Source: a virus. Taken from it: DNA of 64,000 bases. Below are positions 19,268 through 27,299 of this stretch, piece by piece; position 1 is the first letter of the stretch, and every line of letters begins with the position of its first letter. A program made the translations under genes and the position numbers. The notes below the pieces were generated by a model. That model was not told the origin of the DNA and did no database searches. It saw only the letters and a list, made by a program, of their open reading frames with translations. The stretch is from IMG/VR virus record IMGVR_UViG_3300033153_013152, positions 109,366 through 173,365 of that record; one strand, written 5' to 3'.

Positions 19268-19932
19268 TTATATCTCCCCGTTAAGATATTTTCTTTTAAA
19301 TATTTTATATTTCTTCTTAAATTTATTTAATGAATTAACTATTTGCTTGGTATTTAAATTCGTTATTTCTCTTATATATAAATAAATACCGCTTTTTATT
19401 GTGAATATCTACCAAATCTGGATTATGAAAAAGAATTATAATTGATTCCAAAACCAACCTTTCATGTTCCTTTATAAATTTAGAGCGCCACTTCTTTATC
19501 TCTTCTTTCAAAAGATTCATAAATTCTTTTTTTTCTGCAATAAAATCACAAGGATACTCAATCATATTTCCATCAACTTCCATATCTTTAATTAATTCTT
19601 TATCGAAACAAACATCCGTCCTATTTTTTTTATTAGAAGATTTAACCTTTTGTATAAAATAATTTTTAGTTATTACACCAAAATAGGAAAAAGCCTTACT
19701 ACCCTTGGAAACATCATATTTGTATATATTTTCAAACAAATATGACATGCAATCACTTTTAAGTTCTTCAATAAAACCGGATAGTATGAAACTTATACGT
19801 AAAAATTATATTTTCTATAAGTTTCTCAAAAGCAGGTTTTATTTCTTTCACAAAAATTTCCTTTTTTCTCTTTGTTTGTTTATACTTTTGAAACTTAACT
19901 ATTGCTTTTTGTGTATTATTGTCAAAATACAT
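19268..19932 (-). CDS. gp55-like late sigma factor, read through two CGGT +1 frameshifts
   Basis: Three consecutive reading frames combine into one sigma-like protein if the C of CGG is skipped twice. Region 2 reads IGFIEELKSDC, then SYLFENIYKYDVSKGSKAFSYF, then VITKNYFIQKVK, matching the T4 gp55 pattern (sigma region 2 with a conserved Phe-Tyr-Phe stretch). The C-terminus reads KKGIYLYIREITNLNTKQIV followed by NSLNKFKKKYK, a helix-turn-helix. Glycines 52 and 181 come from the two sites. The total is 665 bases, 221 codons after two skips, ending at TAA 19268. The chosen ATG (19932) directly follows the previous gene's stop; an ATG at 19989 is also open. Confidence 0.85.
19388..19391 (-). other. 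CGGT recoding site, second in sigma gene
   Basis: In-frame AAG CGG TAT. Without the shift the protein ends RYLFIYKRNNEF..., 17 codons after the site. With the C skipped it reads KK-G-IYLYIREITN and gains a helix-turn-helix of about 40 residues. Confidence 0.75.
19776..19779 (-). other. CGGT recoding site, first in sigma gene
   Basis: In-frame ATC CGG TTT, followed by a stop three codons later. With the C skipped it reads HTI-G-FIEELKSDC and joins the N-terminal frame to sigma region 2. Confidence 0.75.
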
Positions 19933-19933
19933 T

Positions 19934-20479
19934 TTATTTCTTTTTGATTCTACTTTTTTCTTTTTTATTGTTTTCATTTCCATAATCACCCAATATATTT
20001 CTAAGAATTTCCATTGCCTTTCTAATATTTTGAATATCAGGATCTAAAGATATCATCTCCCTTTTCATCAAAACATCAATATAATTAACTATTTCATCAA
20101 CATCTTCAATAGTAGAATTATAAAATTCATCATATGAATTCAATTGTTTACCAGCTTCAACATTCTTTTTAATGCTAAAAGAACACAATTTCATTAAATT
20201 TGCAACATTCTTTGAAACAGACTCCATCTTGTTTGAAATCATGTTGTTGAAATACTGATCCTTTTGTTCTTCTTCCATCTCTTCGCATTTTACAGAAATG
20301 GCTGAAACCAAATTTGACAAACTATCTATAAAAGTTCTCTTCATTTCCTCATTCCTTTTATTGAATTTTTCATACCTCTCAATAACAGAAATTAATTCAC
20401 ATATTCTTTTTAAAGTAAAAATAGCAAAAATTATCAACAAAATACACCCGACTCCTAACCCAAAAACCCATTCAATCAT
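19934..20479 (-). CDS. Membrane-anchored coiled-coil protein, 181 aa
   Basis: Residues 4-24 form one clear transmembrane helix (VFGLGVGCILLIIFAIF), followed by a long helical, charged cytoplasmic or periplasmic part. The overlap of its start with the stop of the FmdB-like gene (four bases) suggests coupling. It could be a lysis regulator or spanin-like inner-membrane partner because a lytic transglycosylase lies nearby, but there is no specific motif. Confidence 0.6.
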   Translation of the reverse strand: MIEWVFGLGVGCILLIIFAIFTLKRICELISVIERYEKFNKRNEEMKRTFIDSLSNLVSAISVKCEEMEEEQKDQYFNNMISNKMESVSKNVANLMKLCSFSIKKNVEAGKQLNSYDEFYNSTIEDVDEIVNYIDVLMKREMISLDPDIQNIRKAMEILRNILGDYGNENNKKEKSRIKKK

Positions 20480-20664
20480 TTACATTTTCCCTTACAGTAA
20501 CCATCTTTTGCCCAACAACCACCCTTCAACCTAAAACCAAAAAGACCTATTTGCTTTTCCATATTAACTTTACATTTTTCACAAACAAGAGAAGAATCAT
20601 TAATCTTCATTATTTTTTCTTTTTCTTGTCCACATTGTGGACACTTCCACAAATAGATTGGCAT
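20476..20664 (-). CDS. FmdB-type zinc-ribbon protein, 62 aa
   Basis: The sequence MPIYLWKCPQCG, then CEKC, and a C-terminal GGCWAKDGY resembles the FmdB family of putative regulatory zinc ribbons (usual length 60-110). The two CxxC pairs should bind one zinc ion. A GGGGAAAGG ribosome site precedes ATG 20664. The role in phage is unknown. Confidence 0.75.
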   Translation of the reverse strand: MPIYLWKCPQCGQEKEKIMKINDSSLVCEKCKVNMEKQIGLFGFRLKGGCWAKDGYCKGKCK

Positions 20665-20825
20665 TCTCTAAACCTTTCCCCTTTTGTTAAAATACTTTGA
20701 GTACAATCGCCCCTTTCAAAAACCAAATCTAAACTCTCTAAATAATTTACAACTGACTGATAACTCCAATTGTGCAACCAAACATTCTCAATAATATCAT
20801 TTATTACACTTTGAGATAATTTCAT
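20610..20825 (-). CDS. Small protein of unknown function, 71 aa
   Basis: The start overlaps the transglycosylase gene by four bases (ATGA type) and the last 18 codons overlap the FmdB-like gene. The first 40 residues are helical (QSVINDIIENVWLHNW). The Lys-rich end lies in the overlap and may simply be the frame running on. No family recognised. Confidence 0.5.
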   Translation of the reverse strand: MKLSQSVINDIIENVWLHNWSYQSVVNYLESLDLVFERGDCTQSILTKGERFRECQSICGSVHNVDKKKKK

Positions 20826-21589
20826 AGTCCCATCTCCTCAAATTCTTTTTTATATCTCATCACAGCCTCATGATAATAAATTGTTTCCTCTGGATATTTT
20901 AACCAAATTCCAGACGTAACCTTTTCTACGCAAGTTGGTCCACAATTATAACCTCTTATTGCCAATTCTACATCACCATCAAAACGATCTAACATCTTCC
21001 ATAAATACCAAGTTCCAAATTGAATATTATTTTTAATAGAATATAAATTATAATGTCTTCTTCCTATTTCTGGTGAAATATCTTGTGCCGTTGGCAACAT
21101 AATTTGCATCAATCCTCTTGCTCCAGCCGAAGACAATGCTTTTGGATTAAAATTAGATTCCCTTTTCATTACTGCCATAACCAAAGAAATTGGTACATCA
21201 TATTCTTCTGAATAATCAAAAATCGCACCAGCCATAATTGTATATTCTTTAATATTAAGATTATTTTCGGAAGAATCTTCTATTATGCCTCTTATTTGTT
21301 TTATTTTTGCCCATCTTATATTTTTCGCATCTATTGACTCTTCCAAAATTGAAATCTTTTGCTCAAAAATTTTATTAAAATTCATATCTTCTTGTACATA
21401 TTCATACCAAAAAACACTTTGTTCTGTCAAAAATTTAGTATCTTTTTCAAATGCTTCAATCACTTTATGTTGAGATTCTACTATTTTTTTATTGTCTAAT
21501 TTTAGAGTATATATTTCCAAAGACATACCAATGAAAACTAAAAAACAAAACAAAAACATGTAAAAAATATTTTTTTCACCAAAAGTCAT
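20822..21589 (-). CDS. Membrane-anchored lytic transglycosylase (SLT family), 255 aa
   Basis: Residues 8-28 form a signal anchor. The catalytic domain (about 115-255) has the SLT pattern: MKRESNFNPKALSSAGARGL (catalytic Glu in RES), MQIMLPTAQD, a GTWYLWKML segment and the AIRGYNCGP motif. These enzymes cleave glycan strands between MurNAc and GlcNAc with anhydro-product formation. The role is cell-wall opening at infection or lysis, supported by the nearby M15-like peptidase and lipoprotein. Confidence 0.85.
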   Translation of the reverse strand: MTFGEKNIFYMFLFCFLVFIGMSLEIYTLKLDNKKIVESQHKVIEAFEKDTKFLTEQSVFWYEYVQEDMNFNKIFEQKISILEESIDAKNIRWAKIKQIRGIIEDSSENNLNIKEYTIMAGAIFDYSEEYDVPISLVMAVMKRESNFNPKALSSAGARGLMQIMLPTAQDISPEIGRRHYNLYSIKNNIQFGTWYLWKMLDRFDGDVELAIRGYNCGPTCVEKVTSGIWLKYPEETIYYHEAVMRYKKEFEEMGL

Positions 21590-21592
21590 ACA

Positions 21593-21886
21593 TCACTCAC
21601 CTTCTTTAATTATATCATATAATTCTTTAATACTTAATCCATTTTCCTTTACATAATGATAAAATTTTGCAAAACTAGGAAAATCATCTTTAAACCTCTT
21701 TTCCTTCCTAATTGAATCAACAATCTTCATATTATCTTCAATTATAACAACATCTCTTTTTTCTCTGGGTAATTTATATTGTTTTAATAATTTTTGCAAA
21801 CACTCATTCAAATATTTTCCAACTTCAGCATCTTTTTTTCTTTGAATTTTATATATTTTTTTCAATTCTTGCCTATACATATTCAT
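21593..21886 (-). CDS. Small basic helical protein, 97 aa
   Basis: I chose ATG 21886 because it has GGTGG nine bases upstream; an in-frame ATG at 21901 overlaps the previous gene. The protein is basic and helical with an NMYRQELKKIYKIQRKKDAE start. No motif. It may be co-translated with the transglycosylase gene that follows by three bases. Confidence 0.55.
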   Translation of the reverse strand: MNMYRQELKKIYKIQRKKDAEVGKYLNECLQKLLKQYKLPREKRDVVIIEDNMKIVDSIRKEKRFKDDFPSFAKFYHYVKENGLSIKELYDIIKEGE

Positions 21887-21887
21887 T

Positions 21888-22445
21888 TTATTTCCACCCA
21901 TATATTTTTTTTAAAATTTCAATCTCTCTATCAGAAACGTCTACTGGATGCTGTCTATCATTACCCACATATTTCCACATCAAATCAGTAAAAACATTAC
22001 TATGATTAAGACCCAAAACATGACCAGCTTCATGCCTAACGACAGTTTGCAATATTTCTAAATCATTTCTATTTAAAAATTTTTCATCTATATTAACCTT
22101 TACTACATTAATACAACCTTTTCCGTATTTTAAATTTGTAATAGCCAAACTATTACCATCAAAATTATCAATACCTATTATAACAACACCATTAGTTAAA
22201 GGATTTTCTGGCAAATAATTTGAAACACCACCATAATAAAACAAATTATATCCAGAAAAATCATTCCAATGTTCAAAAGAATCTATTATTAAAGAATGAT
22301 ATTCAAATGGAACCTCATAAGATATAGAATATAAAATTGGAACCGTACAATGTTTTACAATTTTTCCACTAGAATCATAATAATACATATTATGAGTACA
22401 AGAAAATAAATAAAACAATAAAATAAAAATTAAATATCTCATCAT
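21888..22445 (-). CDS. Matrixin-like metalloprotease lipoprotein, 185 aa
   Basis: A lipoprotein signal (MMRYLIFILLFYLFSC, lipobox LFSC with Cys 16) indicates membrane anchoring after signal peptidase II cleavage. The zinc site VVRHEAGHVLGLNHS matches HExxHxxGxxH of metzincins such as matrixin, and the following DLMW could stand at the Met-turn. A phage-encoded secreted protease may attack host envelope proteins or exclude other phages. A near-consensus promoter lies immediately upstream. Confidence 0.8.
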   Translation of the reverse strand: MMRYLIFILLFYLFSCTHNMYYYDSSGKIVKHCTVPILYSISYEVPFEYHSLIIDSFEHWNDFSGYNLFYYGGVSNYLPENPLTNGVVIIGIDNFDGNSLAITNLKYGKGCINVVKVNIDEKFLNRNDLEILQTVVRHEAGHVLGLNHSNVFTDLMWKYVGNDRQHPVDVSDREIEILKKIYGWK

Positions 22446-22451
22446 ATTAAA

Positions 22452-22480
22452 ATAATATCACAACCACCAAAATAAGTCAA
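22452..22480 (-). promoter_or_regulatory. Candidate sigma-70-like promoter with 17-bp spacer, very short leader
   Basis: On the minus strand TTGACT (22480-22475), a 17-base spacer and TATTAT (22457-22452) precede the lipoprotein start at 22445. Transcription would begin almost at the ATG, giving a leaderless mRNA. No strong ribosome site is visible in the remaining space. Confidence 0.4.
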
Positions 22481-22490
22481 CACATCAAAA

Positions 22491-22683
22491 TCAATACCAC
22501 ATAGGAACATAATAAAAACTAGGTTCCATTATTATAAAAAAATTTTTTTTACACGATCCACAACTATAAGTTTTTCCGAATTTTTAAAGATTCAACATTA
22601 CTAATTTTTATACCACATGAACAACAATATAAACTATTGTCTTTTTGTGTATTCTTTGTATTCAAATAATCTTTTTTTAACAT
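22491..22683 (-). CDS. Small zinc-ribbon protein, read through a CGGA +1 frameshift, 63 aa
   Basis: ATG 22683 has AGGGA ten bases upstream. In frame 0 the protein reads to Cys-Cys-Ser-Cys and on to an in-frame CGG at codon 36, then stops four codons after it. Skipping the C gives LKIGKTYSCGSCKKNFFIIM and a stop at 22491. The result has two Cys pairs (CCSC and CGSC) 22 residues apart, a zinc-ribbon arrangement. Its end SFYYVPMW is like the YYVPSW of the small protein at 63420-63547. The start overlaps the 94-aa gene by 50 bases. Confidence 0.65.
22575..22578 (-). other. CGGA recoding site in the zinc-ribbon gene
   Basis: In-frame ATT CGG AAA. Skipping the C reads GGA and gives I-G-KTYSCGSC; without it the reading ends within four codons and the second Cys pair is lost. 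Confidence 0.7.
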
Positions 22684-22918
22684 TAAAACATAGTTCCCTA
22701 TCTATAGATTCACCTATAAACATAGATGAAATTGATTCATCATACGAATTAATATAAACCCTATAAACAAAATATTTACCATTTCTTGATTCTTTAAAAT
22801 TTATATCTATTAAATCATATTTCTCTCTATAAAGCTCAATAACTTTATTAAGTTTCTCTCTATCATAATTTTCTTCCAACAATTCACCACCAACAATAGC
22901 ACCATTTATTTTTTTCAT
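22634..22918 (-). CDS. Hypothetical protein, 94 aa
   Basis: A small charged alpha/beta protein with no recognised motif. Its start overlaps the M15-like peptidase stop by four bases (ATGA). The last 50 bases overlap the start of the small zinc-ribbon gene. Function unknown. Confidence 0.55.
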   Translation of the reverse strand: MKKINGAIVGGELLEENYDREKLNKVIELYREKYDLIDINFKESRNGKYFVYRVYINSYDESISSMFIGESIDRELCFNVKKRLFEYKEYTKRQ

Positions 22919-23691
22919 ATTTTTTTAATTTCTTTCACTAAATAATCCAAATCAAAATTATTTAAACCAATATTTAATAAGGCAGATTTTGTCTTTGTGC
23001 CCAGAATACCATCTATTTTACCTATATAAAAATGACATAATTTAATTAAATAACTTTGAACAAACATTGTTTTTATTTTATCATCGCTTTCTTTTTTCCA
23101 ATTTCCACATAAAATCGTACAAGCTTTAGCAACTTCAGAATAATTATAATTACTATATGCTTGTTCCCAATCAGAATCAATATAATCAAAATGCCATGAT
23201 TCACTCATTTCTATGTCTGGAATAGAAATTATTGGTCTAAAACCTAAAGGTTTAGCAATTTCCCAAAAAGTTGACAATTGTTCATCTTTTGATACTGAAG
23301 AAAAATTTAACTTATCTACTTCAATATCTACAGCTCTACCAGCATTATGAAATGATTGTCCCGGTTTTGCAGTAAAGGGATGATTGTGTCTATCATTTTC
23401 GTATCTTTCTCTCGCCATTGCTTGTTGTTCCCAAGTTCTTGTTAAATCAATAATGTATAAATTTCCACCAAGTTGCTCTACCTGAGAACGTAATTTCTTT
23501 AGAGCACTCAACATTCCAGGAACAATATATGCTCCCTCATCAAAATACTTAACATCCAACCTTTTCTTGGTTGTTTTACCAAAATAGATAGATTCCAAAC
23601 CACTAGCTTTCTTTAATTCATATATCTTCGGGGGCATTTCCATTTTTTCAACCCTCATAAATTTAAAAAATCTTCCAATTTTTAAAAACAT
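22915..23691 (-). CDS. M15-like peptidoglycan peptidase with C-terminal wall-binding-like domain, 258 aa
   Basis: The catalytic part has LYIIDLTRTWEQQAMARERY, SFHNAGRAVDIE (the S-x-H-x-x-G-x-A-x-D zinc pattern) and MSESWHFDY, as in VanY/M15-type D-Ala-D-Ala peptidases and endolysins. Residues about 195-255 (YIGKIDGILGTKTKSALLNI) resemble a peptidoglycan-binding domain. It could be an endolysin. There is no signal peptide. The start overlaps the methyltransferase stop by ten bases; an internal ATG at MRVEK is an alternative. Confidence 0.8.
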   Translation of the reverse strand: MFLKIGRFFKFMRVEKMEMPPKIYELKKASGLESIYFGKTTKKRLDVKYFDEGAYIVPGMLSALKKLRSQVEQLGGNLYIIDLTRTWEQQAMARERYENDRHNHPFTAKPGQSFHNAGRAVDIEVDKLNFSSVSKDEQLSTFWEIAKPLGFRPIISIPDIEMSESWHFDYIDSDWEQAYSNYNYSEVAKACTILCGNWKKESDDKIKTMFVQSYLIKLCHFYIGKIDGILGTKTKSALLNIGLNNFDLDYLVKEIKKI

Positions 23692-24107
23692 TTAAACACC
23701 ACAATCATTGAAGGAAATGGAGCACAATGTTTAGCACCAACAAATTTTATCCTTCCTTTTACAAATCTAACTTCTATATTAGGCTTTTTATAAACATATC
23801 TATGAAATGCTTTTGTGTCCGTTCTTGCCGGAATTAACATAACAACTGTAGCATCACCCTTCAATGCACTTTTATAGGCTTTCTCAATCCAAAATTTAGA
23901 CTGGCTATAAGGCGGATTGCACCAACAATTACCCCTCCATTCCTTCTCAAGTCCATTATCTTGTTCAGAATAATAATTTATATGCTTGGCATTATATTCA
24001 TTTGCACAAACATCCAAATCAAAATTAAATTCTTTATCCAACTTATCATACAATGATTGTGGGGTTTCCCAATCATCTTTTCCCGAAGAATAATGAACTT
24101 CATCCAT
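23682..24107 (-). CDS. Phage DNA N6-adenine methyltransferase, 141 aa
   Basis: The sequence matches the phage Dam family: SSGKDDWETPQSLYDKLDKEF at the N-terminus, LDVCANEYNAK, the catalytic NPPY motif (NCWCNPPYSQSKFW) and ATVVMLIPARTDTKAFH. It transfers methyl from S-adenosylmethionine to adenine N6, probably to protect phage DNA from restriction. The compact length is normal for the family. No restriction gene is adjacent. Confidence 0.9.
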   Translation of the reverse strand: MDEVHYSSGKDDWETPQSLYDKLDKEFNFDLDVCANEYNAKHINYYSEQDNGLEKEWRGNCWCNPPYSQSKFWIEKAYKSALKGDATVVMLIPARTDTKAFHRYVYKKPNIEVRFVKGRIKFVGAKHCAPFPSMIVVFKCF

Positions 24108-24497
24108 TCAATCACCTTTTACGATTCTTATAGAATCTTCCTCAAAATGCTCCGTACTGAACTCAAACAATTCACTATCCTCTAGTGCAACCATTTGATG
24201 AACTCTTCCGGGTGGGACATGAAAACTATCACCTTGTCCCAATATCACCGAATCACACAAATCTTCCCAATTCCTACCAGAAACGGGCAATACTTCTTGA
24301 ATTTTTTCCCAATCATCAGTATATCTCAACAAAACTTTGCCACTTTGTAGATAAAAAACCTCATCCTTTACACGATGTTTGTGAAAAGAACACCTTCTTC
24401 CTTTGGCCATATATAACAATTTACCACAATATTGTGGTTTATTAACAATCCACTTCTCAAAACCCCACCCTTTTGGAACAAATTTTATCTCATTCAT
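24108..24497 (-). CDS. Sugar-phosphate cupin, phosphomannose isomerase-like, 129 aa
   Basis: ATG 24497 overlaps the kinase stop in ATGAATGA. The sequence GWGFEKWIVN, SFHKHRVKDEVFYLQSGKV and PPGRVHQMVAL has the cupin metal-binding histidine layout of type II phosphomannose isomerase C-terminal domains. It may isomerise or epimerise a sugar phosphate or serve as a small metal cupin in the sugar pathway. A second cupin of this type lies at 31924-32427. Confidence 0.75.
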   Translation of the reverse strand: MNEIKFVPKGWGFEKWIVNKPQYCGKLLYMAKGRRCSFHKHRVKDEVFYLQSGKVLLRYTDDWEKIQEVLPVSGRNWEDLCDSVILGQGDSFHVPPGRVHQMVALEDSELFEFSTEHFEEDSIRIVKGD

Positions 24498-25389
24498 CCT
24501 GAACTTCCTTATATGTAACAACACTAGTTCCTGGCTTCTCAACAGATTTAGAAGCACATATATTAGCAAATCTTATAGCTTCCATCAAACTATTTGTTTT
24601 CATATAACTTAATGCCAATCCTGCTAAAAATACATCTCCAGCACCACAAACATTTGGACTATCTACAACATTTTCTACATGCAATTTAAATGTAGTTTTT
24701 CCATTATTTATTAATTCTGCACCTTCTCTACCAAGAGTAACAATTAAATTATCTATATATTTTTCACTATTATTTACAATACTAACATATTCATTCAAAT
24801 TTATCTTCACAATAACATTTTTTAATTTTTTAAAAATAGAAAGATCCTTTTTCTTCGTATCTACAAAAATTACTCCTTTAAATTTTTTAAGTTTCGAAAT
24901 AACTTCAGAACTTATAGTTCCTTTATTGTAATCAGAAATAATAATACAATCATAAATTTCTAAACAAAAATCAGTAAAAAAAGTTTTATATTCATTTGCA
25001 ACAAATGGATTGAAAATCTGCCTATTATCAACTCTAACTATTTGCTTTTGAGTAACGTCATCAATTATTCTACTTTTCAAAATAAGATTAGAAGAAGATA
25101 ATTTATCATCTATTCTATTTCCAGGAACCATATAACAATTATGAAGCTTTACTCCCATACTTTCTAATTCCGGTTTAACATATTTGGCAATAATGCCAGA
25201 ATAACATATCTCATCTTTTTTATCAAATAAGGCTTTAACATTAGAAACTACATTTAGAGCGCCACCAAAACTATGATTTTCTCTTGTAATATCTACAACT
25301 GGAATAGTATGATCTTCAGGAGATTGTCTATATATTTTGCCATAAATATAATGATCAATTATACTATCACCAATTACTAAAATTTTCAT
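24490..25389 (-). CDS. PfkB-family sugar kinase, HldE/RfaE domain I-like, 299 aa
   Basis: From ATG 25389 (overlapping the previous stop as ATGA) the protein begins MKILVIGDSIIDHYIYGKIY and SFGGALNV, as in heptose-7-phosphate kinases. It has the C-terminal VDSPNVCGAGDVFLAGLALSY catalytic motif with the GAGD anion hole. It would phosphorylate heptose-7-phosphate to the 1,7-bisphosphate if true to family. SIS, HAD, transketolase and nucleotidyltransferase genes nearby support an NDP-heptose route. Confidence 0.8.
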   Translation of the reverse strand: MKILVIGDSIIDHYIYGKIYRQSPEDHTIPVVDITRENHSFGGALNVVSNVKALFDKKDEICYSGIIAKYVKPELESMGVKLHNCYMVPGNRIDDKLSSSNLILKSRIIDDVTQKQIVRVDNRQIFNPFVANEYKTFFTDFCLEIYDCIIISDYNKGTISSEVISKLKKFKGVIFVDTKKKDLSIFKKLKNVIVKINLNEYVSIVNNSEKYIDNLIVTLGREGAELINNGKTTFKLHVENVVDSPNVCGAGDVFLAGLALSYMKTNSLMEAIRFANICASKSVEKPGTSVVTYKEVQDE

Positions 25390-26244
25390 TTTTTCTTGTA
25401 TTTCCCAGTTATTTGAGATAAATTTTCCCAATCATGATTTTTACGAACAAGAAGATTTTTTGCCCAAACAGAATCTAACAGTAAAGTATCAACACCAATT
25501 TCATTTGCATAAGAAATTAAAGCATTAAGATCTTTTGGAAAACATGATTTTGAAAACCCAAAATCATCCTCACATGGTACTTTATAATGACTCTTTCCTA
25601 TTCTCTTGTCCAACAATACCAAATCAATTACATCATCATAATTTACATTACTTTTTTCACAAATTTGATAAATTTCATTAAAGAAAATTATTTTTGTCGC
25701 CAAAAATGTATTGGCTGTATATTTTACAAATTCAGCAACCCTACTTGAAACTTCAATTATTTTTGCAGGTTCTAATTGTGTTTGAGTAAAATCATAATAT
25801 AATTGATGCAATTCTCCAATACTTCTTGTACTAGTATATCCCAAAATTATTCTATCTTGATTCAAAAAATCATCAATAAAATGAGCCTCAGTTAAAAACT
25901 CAGGATTGAATACAAAAATATGATCTGGATATTTCTTTGCCAATTTTTCTGTACTTCCTGGTACTACAGTACTTTTAATTACAACTATCTTCTCTTCGGT
26001 TGCAACATTATTGATTTGTTCGCAAACCGCTTCTATAATAGAAATATTGCAACTTCCATCTTCATTCATTGGTGTGGGTAAACACAAGAATAAAATACTA
26101 GAATTATTAACTACAGAATCTAATGATTCAGTGTCTTTAAATTTATCATATTCCCTTACTTCTGCTACTTTTTCTAGCCCAACTGAAACTGCAGTTCCAA
26201 CAAAACCAGTTCCGAATTATGCCTATTTTGTGTCTTTTTTCCAC
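25386..26244 (-). CDS. UDP-glucose/GDP-mannose dehydrogenase-like, read through a CGGA +1 frameshift, 285 aa
   Basis: A GTG at 26244 follows AGGAG by eight bases and overlaps the glycosyltransferase end. It reads MEKRHKIGII, then CGG at codon 11; skipping the C gives IGIIGTGFVGTAVSVGLEKV, the full Rossmann dinucleotide motif, and the frame continues to 25386. Downstream are CLPTPMNEDGS, TANTFLATKIIFFNEIYQ and SKSCFPKDLNAL with the catalytic Cys of the family. The protein is shorter than usual (285 versus about 400) and lacks the C-terminal UDP-binding domain. It likely oxidises a nucleotide sugar or a related sugar. Confidence 0.85.
26211..26214 (-). other. CGGA recoding site in the UDP-glucose dehydrogenase-like gene
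   Basis: In-frame ATT CGG AAC. Skipping the C gives II-G-TGFVG, the first Gly of the NAD-binding GxGxxG motif, which the enzyme could not function without. Confidence 0.8.
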
Positions 26245-27053
26245 AACAGATGCTCCTTCAAAATTTCAGGTAACTTACCCTTATATTTATAAATTTTATG
26301 ATTTGGACTATTGATTTTACCATCTTTACCAATATACCAACCATATTCAAAATTTGAATCCTCTCCAAACCTACTATTCCACCAATTTACTTTTGTCATA
26401 AATCTATTCAACCCCTTGCAAAATGCAAAATGATGATATTTGACATTTAAATTTTCTATAATATGATTTCCAAATAATGACAATCCACCATATTGCATAT
26501 AATTATCATTAACAAATTGACACTCTGGTGTAATCTTAAATAGCCTGGGAAACTTTTGCAAACAAAAATGCTGAAAATCATCAACAAAAGTTAATGATTG
26601 AAAATAAACTACTCTTACATCTTCTGTATTTTGTCTATCATATAACTTGGCAAAATTCTTTACAATTCTAAGATCACTCTCCGTCCATACCTCATCACCA
26701 TCTACAATCAACAACCAACCATTAGGATTCAACTTTTTTATTTTTTCTAGCCCAACATTTCGCTGATCTTTATCTGTTTGTTCATTTGCTTCCAAATAAT
26801 AAACATCTGCCTGTTCACTTCTTAATTGAAAATATTTATGACCAAATTCCTCATCGGTCAAGGTACAACCAATCGCTTTCTTTATTTTCTCTACTGTTCC
26901 ATCTGTAGAACGAGGACTTGCACCAAGAGCAATTGTTTCTTGATATGCTCCTTCAACTATAACAAGATCATCTACATAAGGCAAACACGAACGAATAGCA
27001 TATTCAACGAAATCAGCCTCATTGTAAACCGTCATGAGAACTGATAATCTCAT
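26223..27053 (-). CDS. Family 2-like glycosyltransferase, 276 aa
   Basis: MRLSVLMTVYNEADFVEYAI is a typical GT2 start, followed by a DDLVIVEG-type strand and a WLLIVDGDEVW motif with the metal-binding Asp pair. The C-terminal part has several Trp and His residues. It is likely to transfer a sugar in the cassette; donor and acceptor are unknown. It resembles the 268-aa enzyme at 33955-34761. Confidence 0.75.
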   Translation of the reverse strand: MRLSVLMTVYNEADFVEYAIRSCLPYVDDLVIVEGAYQETIALGASPRSTDGTVEKIKKAIGCTLTDEEFGHKYFQLRSEQADVYYLEANEQTDKDQRNVGLEKIKKLNPNGWLLIVDGDEVWTESDLRIVKNFAKLYDRQNTEDVRVVYFQSLTFVDDFQHFCLQKFPRLFKITPECQFVNDNYMQYGGLSLFGNHIIENLNVKYHHFAFCKGLNRFMTKVNWWNSRFGEDSNFEYGWYIGKDGKINSPNHKIYKYKGKLPEILKEHLLWKKDTK

Positions 27054-27061
27054 TTCTAACT

Positions 27062-27295
27062 CTAACGATAAGTTGCTGTACTTGCAGTATTAGAACCAAT
27101 ATGATTCATAATATTATTATTGGCAGTTTTTAGAGCATCAACAGTAACCTTAACTTCATCAAATTGCTTTTTTAAATCACCAATAACTTCACCATGTTTA
27201 GTAGATTTTTGTGCAACTTTTTGCACCACTTCAAAAATTTCAACCAATTTTTGTTCAAAAATTGCAATTTTTTGAGCCAATTCTACATTAGTCAT
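27062..27295 (-). CDS. Short coiled-coil protein, 77 aa
   Basis: ATG 27295 (MTNVELAQK) follows an AGGGGAT site; an in-frame start upstream overlaps the preceding gene. The chain is nearly all coiled coil and contains VKVTVDALKTANNN, like the VTVDEL segment of the 81-aa neighbour. Function unknown. The pair may be paralogues or partners. Confidence 0.6.
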   Translation of the reverse strand: MTNVELAQKIAIFEQKLVEIFEVVQKVAQKSTKHGEVIGDLKKQFDEVKVTVDALKTANNNIMNHIGSNTASTATYR

Positions 27296-27299
27296 TTTA

